The notes under the pieces: model-generated | What the model was told of the DNA's origin: nothing | The model's database searches: none | Seen by the model: only the letters and a program-made list of their open reading frames with translations | Source of the DNA: CAYJII01 sp964370225 | GTDB taxonomy: Bacteria > Bacillota > Clostridia > Oscillospirales > Ruminococcaceae | Direction of reading: 5' to 3' | Assembly: GCA_964370225.1 (NCBI GenBank) | Contig: CAYJII010000015.1 | Span: 1-52,184, forward strand | Length of the DNA stretch: 52,184 nucleotides | Made by a program: the position numbers and the translations under genes | Part shown: positions 35,075 to 44,116 of the stretch, in pieces | Position numbering within the stretch: the stretch's first letter is position 1 | Layout: each line of letters opens with the position of its first letter

Positions 35075-35431
35075 CTATTGTAATGCTTCTTTTGCTTTTT
35101 GGCAAATAACTGTGAAAGCCGCAGGATCGTTTGCAGCGATTTCAGATAACATTTTACGGTTTAAGTTGATATTTGCTTTTTTAAGACCGTTGATAAATGT
35201 AGAATAGTTCATGCCGTTTTGTTTGCAACCTGCAGAAATTCTTGTAATCCAAAGTTGTCTGAAATTACGTTTTTTCTGTTTACGTCCAATATATGCATAT
35301 TGACCTGATTTCATTACAGCTTCTTTTGCTGTTTTAAATAATTTGCTTTTTCCGCCCCAATAACCTTTTGCAAGTTTTAAGATTTTATTTCTTCTCTTGC
35401 GAGTAGCCATTGCTCCTTTTACACGAGCCAT
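35075..35431 (-). CDS. rplT: 50S ribosomal protein L20
   Basis: The 118-residue basic protein matches L20 throughout: ARVKGAMATRKRRNKILKLAKGYWG, then KEAVMKSGQYAYIGRKQKKRNFR and LWITRISAGCKQNGMNYS. L20 binds 23S rRNA and in Firmicutes represses its own operon through the leader. TAGGAGG precedes the ATG. Confidence 0.98.
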   Translation of the reverse strand: MARVKGAMATRKRRNKILKLAKGYWGGKSKLFKTAKEAVMKSGQYAYIGRKQKKRNFRQLWITRISAGCKQNGMNYSTFINGLKKANINLNRKMLSEIAANDPAAFTVICQKAKEALQ

Positions 35432-35466
35432 GTTATATACCTCCTATGGTAATTATATTTTTAGAT

Positions 35467-35664
35467 TTATTTGTAAGGAACTAGTAATTTGATTGCAGCA
35501 ACATTTGATTTGTCTGCATATCCACCCTTACGCAAAGCTCTTTTACGCTTTGTAGTCTTTTTGTTTAAGATATGTCTTCTGTTAGCGTGTGCTCTTTTTA
35601 GTTTCCCGTTTTTAGTTACTTTAAAACGTTTTTTCGCACCGCTATGTGTTTTCATTTTAGGCAT
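35467..35664 (-). CDS. rpmI: 50S ribosomal protein L35
   Basis: This 65-residue protein, MPKMKTHSGAKKRFKVTKNG with RAHANRRHILNKKTTKRKR, is a standard L35. AGGAGG precedes the ATG. It lies between infC and rplT as in nearly all bacteria. Confidence 0.98.
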   Translation of the reverse strand: MPKMKTHSGAKKRFKVTKNGKLKRAHANRRHILNKKTTKRKRALRKGGYADKSNVAAIKLLVPYK

Positions 35665-35700
35665 GCATATATCCTCCTTAAAAATCTATGATTATCGCAA

Positions 35701-36225
35701 TCATTTTTTCGCTAATTTTGGCGCAATAAACATCACCAAAGAGCGACCTTCCATTTTCGCTTGTTTATCCACAACGCCAAATTCACTACAATCATCTTTA
35801 AATCTGTCAAGCAAGCCATTTCCCATCTCTGGGTGAGCAAGCTCTCTTCCTCTATACCTAACTGCAACTTTAACTTTGTTGCCTGCTTTAAGGAATTTTA
35901 TCGCAGCATTAACTTTTGTGTTAAAGTCGTGCGTGTCAATATTCAGTGACATTCTCACTTCTTTTAACTCAACTGTTTTTTGAGTTTTTCTGCTTTCTTT
36001 TTCTCTTTTTGCCTGTTCAAAACGATATTTTCCATAATCCATTATCTTGCAAACAGGCGGCTTTGCTTGTGGCGCAATATTCACCAAATCCAGCCCTTTT
36101 TGATTTGCAAGTGACATCGCTTCTTTATAAGACAATATTCCTAGTTGAGAACCGTCTGAGTCCACGACTCTTAATTCTTTTTCGCGAATAGCCTCATTAA
36201 TAAGTAGCTCTTTGTTGTTGCCGAT
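35701..36225 (-). CDS. infC: Translation initiation factor IF-3 (AUC start)
   Basis: IF-3 checks start codons and keeps subunits apart. The 174-residue product reads GNNKELLINEAIREKELRVVDSDGSQLG at its start, has the N-domain VNIAPQAKPPVCKIMDYGKYRFEQAKREKE linker, and the C-domain VRMSLNIDTHDFNTKVN and HPEMGNGLLDRF. The reading frame has no ATG/GTG/TTG at the family start. An AUC codon at 36225 lies 9 bases after GGAGG, giving the normal length; a longer reading from 36300 would run through the leader hairpin. Rare AUU/AUC starts are known for infC, allowing IF-3 to limit its own synthesis. Confidence 0.93.
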   Translation of the reverse strand: MGNNKELLINEAIREKELRVVDSDGSQLGILSYKEAMSLANQKGLDLVNIAPQAKPPVCKIMDYGKYRFEQAKREKESRKTQKTVELKEVRMSLNIDTHDFNTKVNAAIKFLKAGNKVKVAVRYRGRELAHPEMGNGLLDRFKDDCSEFGVVDKQAKMEGRSLVMFIAPKLAKK

Positions 36226-36392
36226 AGTAAAGCACCTCCATGGTTTAAAATTAACAAAGCGTAGACTATAGTAAACAGTCCACGCTTTCAATACAAACAA
36301 AACAAGCTAATGCTTGAGTTTAAAGGTATTGACCCATACAGTAGTAAAAACTTATGGGTGAGAACTAATAATTACTGTCCTACTTTGTTTTC
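36226..36392 (-). promoter_or_regulatory. L20-type leader of infC-rpmI-rplT
   Basis: The 5' leader carries a hairpin ACCCATA / TATGGGT (36332-36359), a small CAAGC/GCTTG hairpin and a terminator-like stem of 12 bp (36256-36288) followed by GTTAATTTT. The order fits the Firmicutes L20 leader, in which L20 binding favours premature termination. The assignment rests on position and shape, not on a covariance-model search. Confidence 0.7.
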
Positions 36393-36398
36393 TAAGAT

Positions 36399-36427
36399 AT
36401 TATACCAGTATTCATACACTTTGTCAA
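36399..36427 (-). promoter_or_regulatory. Consensus sigma-A promoter of infC-rpmI-rplT
   Basis: On the minus strand, TTGACA (36422-36427), 17-base spacer and TATAAT (36399-36404): a perfect consensus, consistent with a highly expressed ribosomal operon. Confidence 0.93.
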
Positions 36428-36454
36428 TAGTTTATTTAAAAATAATTATATTTT

Positions 36455-37327
36455 TTAATAACCAGCTTGATTTAAGTATTTTTTCAAATTCGCTAAACCT
36501 ATTGATAGCGCAGTTTTGTACGTTTCAAGCCCTTCAAATTCCATTGATACATATCCATCATATTTTGCAGCTTTTAGTATGTTTAACACTTTCATAACAG
36601 GAACATCTCCATGGCCTACTATCGCACCTCTTAGTAAATTGCCGCCTCTAGTATTGAAGAATCCTTCCCCAGGTTGTTGTGTAAAATCACGTTTAATATG
36701 GAAATCTTTTGCATGTAGATACACAACATAAGGTGCAAGTTTCCCTGCTGCTGACGCTGGGCATTCATCTACGCATAAAAAATTCCCCATGTCAAATAGA
36801 AGCCCAAAATTTTCATTGTTTACTGCAGTATAAAGTTTTTCTACTCTATCGCTGTCTTGAGCAAAATGTCCGTGGTTTTCTACCATTGTTTTTATACCAT
36901 ATTGTTTAGCGTACTCGCTCACTTCGTTGCAACACTGAGCTAAAACACCCACTACTTCATCAAAACTTTTGTGTTTGTCTGCACTGTATCCAACAGTCGC
37001 ATCATGACGCATAAATTTTACACCAAGCTCATTTGCGATGTCAACTTTGTTTTTCACGCGCTCAATTTCCTTTTTATAGTCACCATCAAACGCATTTAAA
37101 AAGTCAGCAGCTATTGTATAAGATGAAATCTCAATCCCAACGTTTTTAGCTTCCTCTTTAATAGCTTTTGCGTAATCAAGCTCACTCATGTTATTATGAG
37201 GCGCTAAGTCTATAAACTCAATAGCATCAAAACCCAATTCTTTTGCTTTTTTCACACAGTCAAACTGTGTCATTTCTCCTGCAACAATTGCATTATAAAA
37301 ACTATATGAACTAACTGAAATTTTCAT
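36455..37327 (-). CDS. Sugar phosphate isomerase/epimerase-like TIM barrel protein
   Basis: The 290-residue protein belongs to the xylose isomerase-like TIM barrel superfamily (AP_endonuc_2 type). Visible: N-terminal ISVSSYSFYNAI, GFDAIEFIDL, metal-ligand region TMVENHGHFAQDSDRVEKLY (E and H), LLFDMGNFLCVDE, and YVSMEFEGLETYKTAL at the end. The substrate is unknown. It lies downstream of a related gene, with a hairpin between, and ends 28 bases before the infC promoter. AAGGAG precedes the ATG. Confidence 0.82.
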   Translation of the reverse strand: MKISVSSYSFYNAIVAGEMTQFDCVKKAKELGFDAIEFIDLAPHNNMSELDYAKAIKEEAKNVGIEISSYTIAADFLNAFDGDYKKEIERVKNKVDIANELGVKFMRHDATVGYSADKHKSFDEVVGVLAQCCNEVSEYAKQYGIKTMVENHGHFAQDSDRVEKLYTAVNNENFGLLFDMGNFLCVDECPASAAGKLAPYVVYLHAKDFHIKRDFTQQPGEGFFNTRGGNLLRGAIVGHGDVPVMKVLNILKAAKYDGYVSMEFEGLETYKTALSIGLANLKKYLNQAGY

Positions 37328-37347
37328 AATATTCTCCTTAAAATTAT

Positions 37348-37373
37348 TAAGGGAACAGTTAACCGCTCCCTTA
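37348..37373 (-). terminator. Terminator or attenuator between the two isomerase genes
   Basis: A 9-bp stem (AAGGGAGCG paired with TGTTCCCTT, wobbles included) is followed on the minus strand by AATAATTTT. It lies between two related genes, so it may lower expression of the second. Confidence 0.6.
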
Positions 37374-37381
37374 TGTTATAT

Positions 37382-38221
37382 TTATTTTATTATACTATTC
37401 AAGAAATTAACCGCATCTGAAATATCTTTTTTAGGATTTTCTCCAGCTTCTCTTTCAATAGTTAAGAAACCATGATAACCGATTTCATCCAACGCTTTGA
37501 TATATTCTTTAAAATCAACATCACCTTCACCAAGTGGTAGCTCTACAAATGACGGACTTTCAACAATTACTTCATTTAAGCCGTACACGGTTTCTGGCTC
37601 AAGATGGTATAGTTTTCTGCCATCTTTTGCATGAGTATGCACGATATAATCTTTTAGCGTATATACACCTTTTACTGGATCATCTCCTGTTACCATTACA
37701 AAGTTAGCTGGGTCATAATTTACCGCAACGCCTTTTGATCCCAGTGCATCTAAAAATTCTTTTAATGTAGTAGCAATCTCTGGTCCAGTTTCAATTGCAA
37801 AGTGGCCTTTTACGCTGTCTGCATAGCGACTTAGATCAAAACAAGCTTCTTGCATGATTTTATAACGATCGTGGTTTTTATCGTTTGGAACAACTCCTAT
37901 ATGAGTAGTAACGATGTCAACCTCAAGCTCTTTTGCCATATCAATAATGCGTTTTGATTTTTCTATTAAATCAGGATTTTTTTCTCTATCGCCAAATCCA
38001 TGACCCAAATCTCCGCATAACGCAGAAATCACGAGCCCGTTTGATTTAACCATATCTAAAAATTCTTTGCGTTTTTGTGGTGTCATGTTTTCAGGTGAAA
38101 GCTCTCCTGTTGTAGCATACACTTGTATACCACTTGCTCCAACTTCTTTTGAGCTTTTAAGTGCAGTTTTAACATCTTCTCTAAAAGAATCTAGTAGTAC
38201 GCCAATCGAAAAATTATACAT
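37382..38221 (-). CDS. Sugar phosphate isomerase/epimerase-like TIM barrel protein
   Basis: The 279-residue protein has the same superfamily fold: SIGVLLDSFREDV, GASGIQVYATTG, LVISALCGDLGHGFG, VTTHIGVVPNDK, FAIETGPEIATTL, VNYDPANFVMVTGD and FLTIEREAGENP. The repeated glutamate/aspartate/histidine pattern suits a divalent-metal isomerase. It begins 27 bases after purL on the same strand. Only distant similarity to the next gene is seen, so they are not a recent duplication. Confidence 0.83.
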   Translation of the reverse strand: MYNFSIGVLLDSFREDVKTALKSSKEVGASGIQVYATTGELSPENMTPQKRKEFLDMVKSNGLVISALCGDLGHGFGDREKNPDLIEKSKRIIDMAKELEVDIVTTHIGVVPNDKNHDRYKIMQEACFDLSRYADSVKGHFAIETGPEIATTLKEFLDALGSKGVAVNYDPANFVMVTGDDPVKGVYTLKDYIVHTHAKDGRKLYHLEPETVYGLNEVIVESPSFVELPLGEGDVDFKEYIKALDEIGYHGFLTIEREAGENPKKDISDAVNFLNSIIK

Positions 38222-38248
38222 GATAAACGCTCCTTTATATCATAAAAT

Positions 38249-41200
38249 TTATTTTGTGAAATATTCTACGCCAGATTTAAATATAAACTGTTCTTTATAT
38301 CCAGGTACATTTTTAGTGATATTTGTACCAATTCTCTCACTATGCCCCATTTTTCCAAGTATTCTTCCATCAGGTGAAGTGATACCCTCAATCGCCATAA
38401 CTGAAGTGTTTGGATTGTATCTAATATCGTATGTAGCCTCTCCATTTAAATCAACATATTGAGTCGCGATTTGCCCTCTTGCTGTAAGCTTTTTAATGAA
38501 ATCTCTTGATGCAACAAATCTACCCTCACCATGTGAAGCTGCTACTGTGTGGATATCCCCTACATTTACTCCGCTAAACCAAGGTGATTTTGTCGAGCAA
38601 ATCCTAGTATTAACCATTCTAGATTGGTGGCGACCAATTAAGTTATGTGTTAAAGTAGGAGTGTTTTCGTCGATTTCTACTATTTCACCTTGTGTTACTA
38701 GTCCAAGTTTAATTAAAGCTTGAAAGCCATTACATATACCTAACATTAGTCCATCGCGCGCTTTTAGCATCTCGTGAACACGCTCTGTGATAAGTGGGTT
38801 TCTAAAAAATGCTGTGATAAACTTACCTGAACCATCAGGCTCATCACCGCCAGAAAATCCACCTGGTATCATGATGATTTGAGAATTTGATATTTTGCTT
38901 GCAAAGCTGTCAATGCTCTCTTGTATATCAGCTGCTGAGCGGTTTTTTATTACAAAAATTTCAGCTTCTGCACCTGATTTTTCAAAGACACGCTTAGTAT
39001 CATACTCGCAGTTCGTGCCAGGGAATACTGGAATGAGCACTCTAGGTTTTGCGATGCTCTCTTTAGGTTTTGGTCTATTTAACACTTCATGTCTGTAGGA
39101 AATATTATTGATTTTTTTGTCGATAGTTTTAATATTGCATGGGAAAATTTTCTCTAGTTTCCCTTCATACGCTTCTTGTAGATCGCGCATATATATTGGA
39201 GTAAGATTATCAAGCACTATCATATATTTACTGATAGTAACACCGATTAATTCAAATCTATCATCAATTGTACAGTTTGGTCGTACTTCTAGAACAAAAC
39301 CACCATACACTGCATTAAACATAGTTACATCATCAATTTGTTTTGAGAATTTAAAACCTACTTCGTTCCCTAAACACATTTTTGTAATAGCTTCACTCAC
39401 ACCACCCGCTCTTAAAGCAAATGCTGAGAATACTTGTTTTTCGCTTATAAGCTTTCTTACTACATCAAAAACTTCTTTTATGCTATCGAAATCAGGCTCA
39501 CCATTTTCTTTATACTTAGGTAAAATCATCACAACTTTGTTGCCGAATTTTCTAAATTCTTGCGAAGTAGCAAGTTGCGCTTGAGTCATTGACACTGCAA
39601 AAGAAACAAGTGTTGGTGGAACATCAATATCTTCAAAAGTTCCGGACATTGAGTCTTTCCCACCGATAGACGCTGCACCAAGTTCAAGTTGTGCTTTGTA
39701 CGCGCCAAGTAGTGCTGCCATAGGTTTCCCCCAACGTTTTGGGTCGTTTAAAGTTCTCTCAAAATATTCTTGAAAGCTGAGCCAACAGTTTCTATGGTTC
39801 CCGCCCGCAGCAACTAGTTTTGCTATAGACTCAACCACTGCGTACATACCACCTAAATATGGGCTTTGTTCGCTTATATGCGGGTTAAATCCCCACGCCA
39901 TTACGCTTGCAGATTCAGTATGTCCGCTTTCAAGAGGAATTTTTGCTACCATTGCTTGAGTAGGAGATAACTGCTTTTCGCCACCGAATGGCATAAGTAC
40001 AGTGTTAGCTCCGATTGTTGAGTCAAAACGCTCAACCAATCCTTTTTGCGAACACATGTTAATATCGCTCATGTGACTAAACCAATCTGCTTTTGTGTTT
40101 TGATAATTATAGACTGGTTTAACCTCTTGTTTTGTTATATGTATATCAGTAAATTTTGATGCTCCATTTGAGTTTAAAAACTCACGGTTTAGATTTACAA
40201 TTTCGTTGCCTTTCCAAGTCATTTTCAGGCGTTTTTCTTCTGTAACTACAGCTACAATTGAAGCTTCAATATTTTCAGCATTTGCATATTCAATAAATTT
40301 TTGTGCGTCTTCTTTATTTACTACGCAAGCCATACGTTCTTGTGACTCAGAAATCGCAAGCTCAGTACCATCAAGCCCTTCATATTTTTTTGGCACAGCA
40401 TCCAAATCGATAGAAAGTCCGTCTGCTAACTCCCCAATCGCAACAGATACCCCACCAGCACCAAAGTCATTACAACGTAAAATTAACTTAGTTACTTCTT
40501 CATTTCGGAATAAACGTTGGATTTTTCTTTCCTCAGGAGGATTTCCTTTTTGTACTTCTGCTCCACAAGACTCAAGTGATTCTAATGTATGCGATTTAGA
40601 TGAACCTGTAGCTCCACCACAACCGTCACGTCCAGTTTTCCCACCTAGTAGCACTACTACATCTGATGGTTTTGGAACTTCGCGAATAACATTTTTTGCA
40701 GGAGCTGCACCGATTACCGCACCGATTTCAAGTCTTTTTGCAACATATCCATCATGGTACACTTCAGCTACATGACCTGTAGCTAGCCCTATTTGGTTAC
40801 CGTATGAACTATACCCATTAGCAGCGCCAACAGAAATTTTTCTTTGCGGAAGTTTCCCTTTAATAGTATCCGCAATTGGCACTAGCGGATCAGCAGCACC
40901 AGTTACGCGCATTGCTTGGTATACATAAGAACGTCCGGAAAGTGGGTCACGTATCGCACCACCAAGACATGTAGCAGCACCACCGAATGGCTCAATCTCA
41001 GTCGGGTGATTATGTGTTTCATTCTTAAACATCAGTAGCCAATCTTGTTCTTGATCGTCCACCATTACTTTAATTTTTACCGAACAAGCATTAATTTCCT
41101 CAGATTCATCTAAGTCTGTTAATAGGCCCATTTTTTTAAGCTTTTTAGCTCCTAAAGTAGCCAAATCCATTAGCGTTATGGGCTTGTCCGTTCTATTTTT

Positions 41201-41977
41201 GTATATATCTTCTCTGTCAGATAGATACGATTCATACGTTTCTTTTATGTAATCATCATCTATTGTAACATTTTCTATATTAGTTAGGAAAGTTGTATGG
41301 CGACAGTGATCTGACCAGTATGTATCAATCATTTTGATTTCTGTAATTGTCGGATCTCTTTTTTCATCGTTTTTAAAGTAGTTTTGACAAAATTTTATGT
41401 CATCTAAATCCATTGCTAGTCCGTAATCTGAAACAAATTCTTCTAATTCTGCTTCACTTTTTAAAATGAAGCCTGTTAAAGTTTCTACTGTATCTTTAAC
41501 TTCATAATTCATTTCAAGAGTTTCAAATACTTCATGTGAAGCCTCTCTACTCTCAACAGGGTTTATAAAATAATCTTTAATTTTGTCAAATTCTTCTGTG
41601 CTAATATCTCCGCTTAAAACAAAAATTCTTGCATTTTTTACAAGCGGACGTGCTTGTGTCGTCAAAAGGCTGATACATTGTGAAGCAGAATCCGCTCTTT
41701 GATCAAACTGACCAGGTAAATATTCCACAGCAAAAACTTTTTCACCATCTTCATATTCTGGTACATCGTACGCGATATCAACAGGTGGTTCTGAGAAAAT
41801 TGTAGCAACAACTTTATCAAAATCTTCTCTTGTTATCCCCTCAACATCGTATCTGTTAATAAGTCTTACTTTTGTCACGGAATTAATTCCAAGCGCAGTT
41901 TTTATATCTGCTAAAACATGACCTGACTCAACAGAAAATTCTTCTCTCTTCTCAACATAAATTCGGAAAACTGACAT
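38249..41977 (-). CDS. purL: Phosphoribosylformylglycinamidine synthase, PurL-PurQ fusion
   Basis: The 1242-residue enzyme makes FGAM from FGAR, ATP and glutamine in purine synthesis. The synthetase half contains SDHCRHTTFLTNIENV, MFKNETHNHPTEIEPFGGAATCLGGAIRD and LGGKTGRDGCGGATGSS. The C-terminal glutaminase has FPGTNCEYDTKR, the nucleophile in GLMLGICNGFQALIKLG, and HGEGRFV. This is the clostridial single-chain arrangement; no separate purQ or purS is needed. Start: AGGAGAG before ATG 41977. No purine riboswitch was found in the 127-base upstream region. Confidence 0.96.
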   Translation of the reverse strand: MSVFRIYVEKREEFSVESGHVLADIKTALGINSVTKVRLINRYDVEGITREDFDKVVATIFSEPPVDIAYDVPEYEDGEKVFAVEYLPGQFDQRADSASQCISLLTTQARPLVKNARIFVLSGDISTEEFDKIKDYFINPVESREASHEVFETLEMNYEVKDTVETLTGFILKSEAELEEFVSDYGLAMDLDDIKFCQNYFKNDEKRDPTITEIKMIDTYWSDHCRHTTFLTNIENVTIDDDYIKETYESYLSDREDIYKNRTDKPITLMDLATLGAKKLKKMGLLTDLDESEEINACSVKIKVMVDDQEQDWLLMFKNETHNHPTEIEPFGGAATCLGGAIRDPLSGRSYVYQAMRVTGAADPLVPIADTIKGKLPQRKISVGAANGYSSYGNQIGLATGHVAEVYHDGYVAKRLEIGAVIGAAPAKNVIREVPKPSDVVVLLGGKTGRDGCGGATGSSKSHTLESLESCGAEVQKGNPPEERKIQRLFRNEEVTKLILRCNDFGAGGVSVAIGELADGLSIDLDAVPKKYEGLDGTELAISESQERMACVVNKEDAQKFIEYANAENIEASIVAVVTEEKRLKMTWKGNEIVNLNREFLNSNGASKFTDIHITKQEVKPVYNYQNTKADWFSHMSDINMCSQKGLVERFDSTIGANTVLMPFGGEKQLSPTQAMVAKIPLESGHTESASVMAWGFNPHISEQSPYLGGMYAVVESIAKLVAAGGNHRNCWLSFQEYFERTLNDPKRWGKPMAALLGAYKAQLELGAASIGGKDSMSGTFEDIDVPPTLVSFAVSMTQAQLATSQEFRKFGNKVVMILPKYKENGEPDFDSIKEVFDVVRKLISEKQVFSAFALRAGGVSEAITKMCLGNEVGFKFSKQIDDVTMFNAVYGGFVLEVRPNCTIDDRFELIGVTISKYMIVLDNLTPIYMRDLQEAYEGKLEKIFPCNIKTIDKKINNISYRHEVLNRPKPKESIAKPRVLIPVFPGTNCEYDTKRVFEKSGAEAEIFVIKNRSAADIQESIDSFASKISNSQIIMIPGGFSGGDEPDGSGKFITAFFRNPLITERVHEMLKARDGLMLGICNGFQALIKLGLVTQGEIVEIDENTPTLTHNLIGRHQSRMVNTRICSTKSPWFSGVNVGDIHTVAASHGEGRFVASRDFIKKLTARGQIATQYVDLNGEATYDIRYNPNTSVMAIEGITSPDGRILGKMGHSERIGTNITKNVPGYKEQFIFKSGVEYFTK

Positions 41978-42104
41978 TTATTAACTCTCCTATTTTTCGT
42001 AAATTTTACAATTAAACATTATTTCTATTATACTAGAAAAAAATAAAAATTTCCATAGGTAATTCCTACATTTTGCACTATATATAATTTTTTTTTTTTG
42101 TACT

Positions 42105-43409
42105 TTAATACTCCAACTCACCTAAACAGTACTCGCCACATACTTTTGTTATCTTGACTTTATGTATCGTGCCCCTGTAATCTTCAGCGTTTTTCACATA
42201 AATCGCAATATAATTTTTCGTATGTCCCAAAATCCCGTTCTTACTTACAGTGTTCTCAAATAAGACATCTAGTGACTTGCCCAAATATTTTTCCATGTAC
42301 GCAGTCCTAGTTTTATCCGTAACTTCTTTTAATAAGTTGCTCCTTTTGGATTTGATATCACTGCTGATTTGTTGCATCTGAGCTGCTTTTGTCCCCGCTC
42401 GTGGTGAATAAGCAAATATATGTACTTTCGCAAGCTTCATATCCTCAGCAAATTTCAGCGTTTGCTCAAATTCTTCTGGAGTTTCGCCAGGAAATCCTAC
42501 CATAATATCAGTAGTAATAGCACAGTCAGCAAAAGTCGCATTAAGCTTGTTTGCTAAGTCCGAGTAAAAAGCCGTGTCATAATGTCTATTCATGCGCTTT
42601 AATGTTTCATCACACCCGCTTTGTAGCGATAGATGAAACTGCGGGCAAAACTGCTCTAGCTTTGACATTCTTTCGATGTCTTCGTCCAGTATTAACTCGG
42701 GCTCCAGCGACCCTAAACGCACTCGCTTTACTCCATCTACATTGCAAACAGTTTCGATAGCGTCAATCAACCTTATCTCTTCGCCTTTTCCATATAAACA
42801 TAAGTTTATACCAACCAAAACAATCTCGCTATATCCGCTTTGCACCAAGCTTGTTACTTCTTCTTTAATGTCAGCTATGCTTTTGCTTCTAACAAATCCG
42901 CGCGCCTTAGGGATAATACAATATGTGCAGTATCTGTCGCACCCGTCTTGTATTTTTACAAAAGCTCTTGTCTTATCAAATTCACCCTCAAGCGACATTT
43001 TTTCAAACTCATCGTCTTTATTATGCTCAGCAATATCGACTATTCTCTCCCCTGTTAGCATATAGTTTTTGATGTTTTCAAGTAGCTTTTTGCGATTTTT
43101 CGCTCCGCTTATTACTTGCACATCATCAAGCTCATCTGCTAAATGTGGGAAAGCCTGTGGCATACAGCCTGTGAGGGCAATTATTGCATCTGGATTTTGA
43201 TTTCTCATACGCTTCATTGCTTTTCTCGTCTTCTTGTCCGAAACTGCTGTAACTGTGCACGAATTAATGACATATACATCCGAAAAATCACTGTCGCTCA
43301 CCACGTCATATCCCTGCTTATAAAATTCATTTTTGAGCACCTGTGTCTCATACTGATTAACCTTACATCCCAATGTAAAAAAAGATACTTTCATATTCTC
43401 TGAAGGCAT
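42105..43409 (-). CDS. mtaB: tRNA (t6A37) methylthiotransferase MtaB
   Basis: The 434-residue radical SAM enzyme converts t6A37 to ms2t6A37. It has the MTTase N-domain (FFTLGCKVNQYETQ; VINSCTVTAVSDKKTRK), the radical SAM motif RAFVKIQDGCDRYCTYCIIPKARG (CxxxCxxC) and a TRAM domain at the end. The start at ATG 43409 (MPSENMKVS) is preferred: GGGGAAGG lies 8-10 bases upstream. The frame extends to GTG 43445 without a ribosome site, and a second ATG five codons downstream is also possible. Confidence 0.93.
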   Translation of the reverse strand: MPSENMKVSFFTLGCKVNQYETQVLKNEFYKQGYDVVSDSDFSDVYVINSCTVTAVSDKKTRKAMKRMRNQNPDAIIALTGCMPQAFPHLADELDDVQVISGAKNRKKLLENIKNYMLTGERIVDIAEHNKDDEFEKMSLEGEFDKTRAFVKIQDGCDRYCTYCIIPKARGFVRSKSIADIKEEVTSLVQSGYSEIVLVGINLCLYGKGEEIRLIDAIETVCNVDGVKRVRLGSLEPELILDEDIERMSKLEQFCPQFHLSLQSGCDETLKRMNRHYDTAFYSDLANKLNATFADCAITTDIMVGFPGETPEEFEQTLKFAEDMKLAKVHIFAYSPRAGTKAAQMQQISSDIKSKRSNLLKEVTDKTRTAYMEKYLGKSLDVLFENTVSKNGILGHTKNYIAIYVKNAEDYRGTIHKVKITKVCGEYCLGELEY

Positions 43410-43445
43410 GGAGTTTGCCTTCCCCTTTCTATTAAACCTCTCCAC

Positions 43446-43732
43446 TCGTCAACTTTAACATAAGTTGCACATCTATTTGTTCATTTTAACGAAGCAAAAA
43501 TAGCAATTATTACAAAAATTTCACTTAATCCTTGTTTAATAACTGCATGTAAATTCTACTGAACTTGAAATTGACATATTTGTATAAAAAAAGTTGCCTG
43601 TGTCGGCACATTTTATATGTTTTACCACACAAAATATGACGAAAAACCTGTGCTAAAAAGGATATATTATACAAATAAAATCGCCAAACTTCATTACTAA
43701 TACCGATAAATACTATTAAATGCGATATGTTA
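43446..43732. other. A/T-rich intergenic region without recognised gene
   Basis: The gap between the divergent mtaB and HPr-like genes contains no open frame with a ribosome site, no hairpin followed by T's and no RNA gene I recognise. Several short A/T-rich stretches could harbour the mtaB promoter. The plus-strand promoter for the next gene begins at 43733. Confidence 0.6.
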
Positions 43733-43761
43733 TTGACTTAATTAAGTAATACTGCTATAGT
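43733..43761 (+). promoter_or_regulatory. Sigma-A promoter of the HPr-like gene
   Basis: TTGACT (43733-43738), 17-base spacer and TATAGT (43756-43761), about 67 bases before the ATG. Confidence 0.75.
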
Positions 43762-43827
43762 ATATTTATAAGGATAAACCATATGGTTTATTTTTAATCA
43801 ACAGTATTTTGAGGAGGATTTATTATT

Positions 43828-44058
43828 ATGAAATCAGTAGAAATTCTATTAAGCACAATCAACGACGTAAAAATCTTTGTAAACACAGTAGCAAAATACG
43901 ACTTTGATGTAGATCTAGTATCAGGCAGATATGCTATCGACGCTAAATCAATCATGGGTATCTTTAGCCTTGATTTATCAAAATCAATTACGTTGCAAGC
44001 ACACACAGATACTCCAGATGCTTTCCTTGCTGAAATTAGCGCTTTCATCGTAAAATAA
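43828..44058 (+). CDS. HPr-family protein lacking the phosphocarrier histidine (Crh-like)
   Basis: The 76-residue protein aligns with HPr from KYDFDVDL to the end: residues 24-50 include DAKSIMGIFSLDLS, where Ser41 corresponds to HPr Ser46. The catalytic histidine (HARP motif around position 15) is replaced: the segment reads STINDVKIFVN. It therefore should not carry PTS phosphate but could be phosphorylated on serine by HPr kinase, like Crh of Bacillus. A very strong GAGGAGG ribosome site and a consensus-like promoter suggest high expression. It is monocistronic with its own terminator. Clostridial genomes often encode such proteins; the function is inferred. Confidence 0.85.
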   Translation: MKSVEILLSTINDVKIFVNTVAKYDFDVDLVSGRYAIDAKSIMGIFSLDLSKSITLQAHTDTPDAFLAEISAFIVK

Positions 44059-44086
44059 TTTTAGCGTATCTTTTGCTTAGTAACTT

Positions 44087-44116
44087 AAGGCAGACTTAAC
44101 AGTCTGCCTTTTAATT
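44087..44116 (+). terminator. Intrinsic terminator of the HPr-like gene
   Basis: A perfect 10-bp stem, AAGGCAGACT / AGTCTGCCTT with a TAAC loop, is followed by TTAATTTT. Confidence 0.85.

Noticed and set aside
36226..36300. Longer IF-3 start at 36300
   Set aside because: The extra residues come from the leader hairpin and lack a ribosome site.
41978..42104. Purine riboswitch ahead of purL
   Set aside because: No three-way-junction motif; a weak TATAAT only.
43794..44048. Minus-strand frame over the HPr-like gene
   Set aside because: It is antisense to a gene with strong start signals and family similarity.
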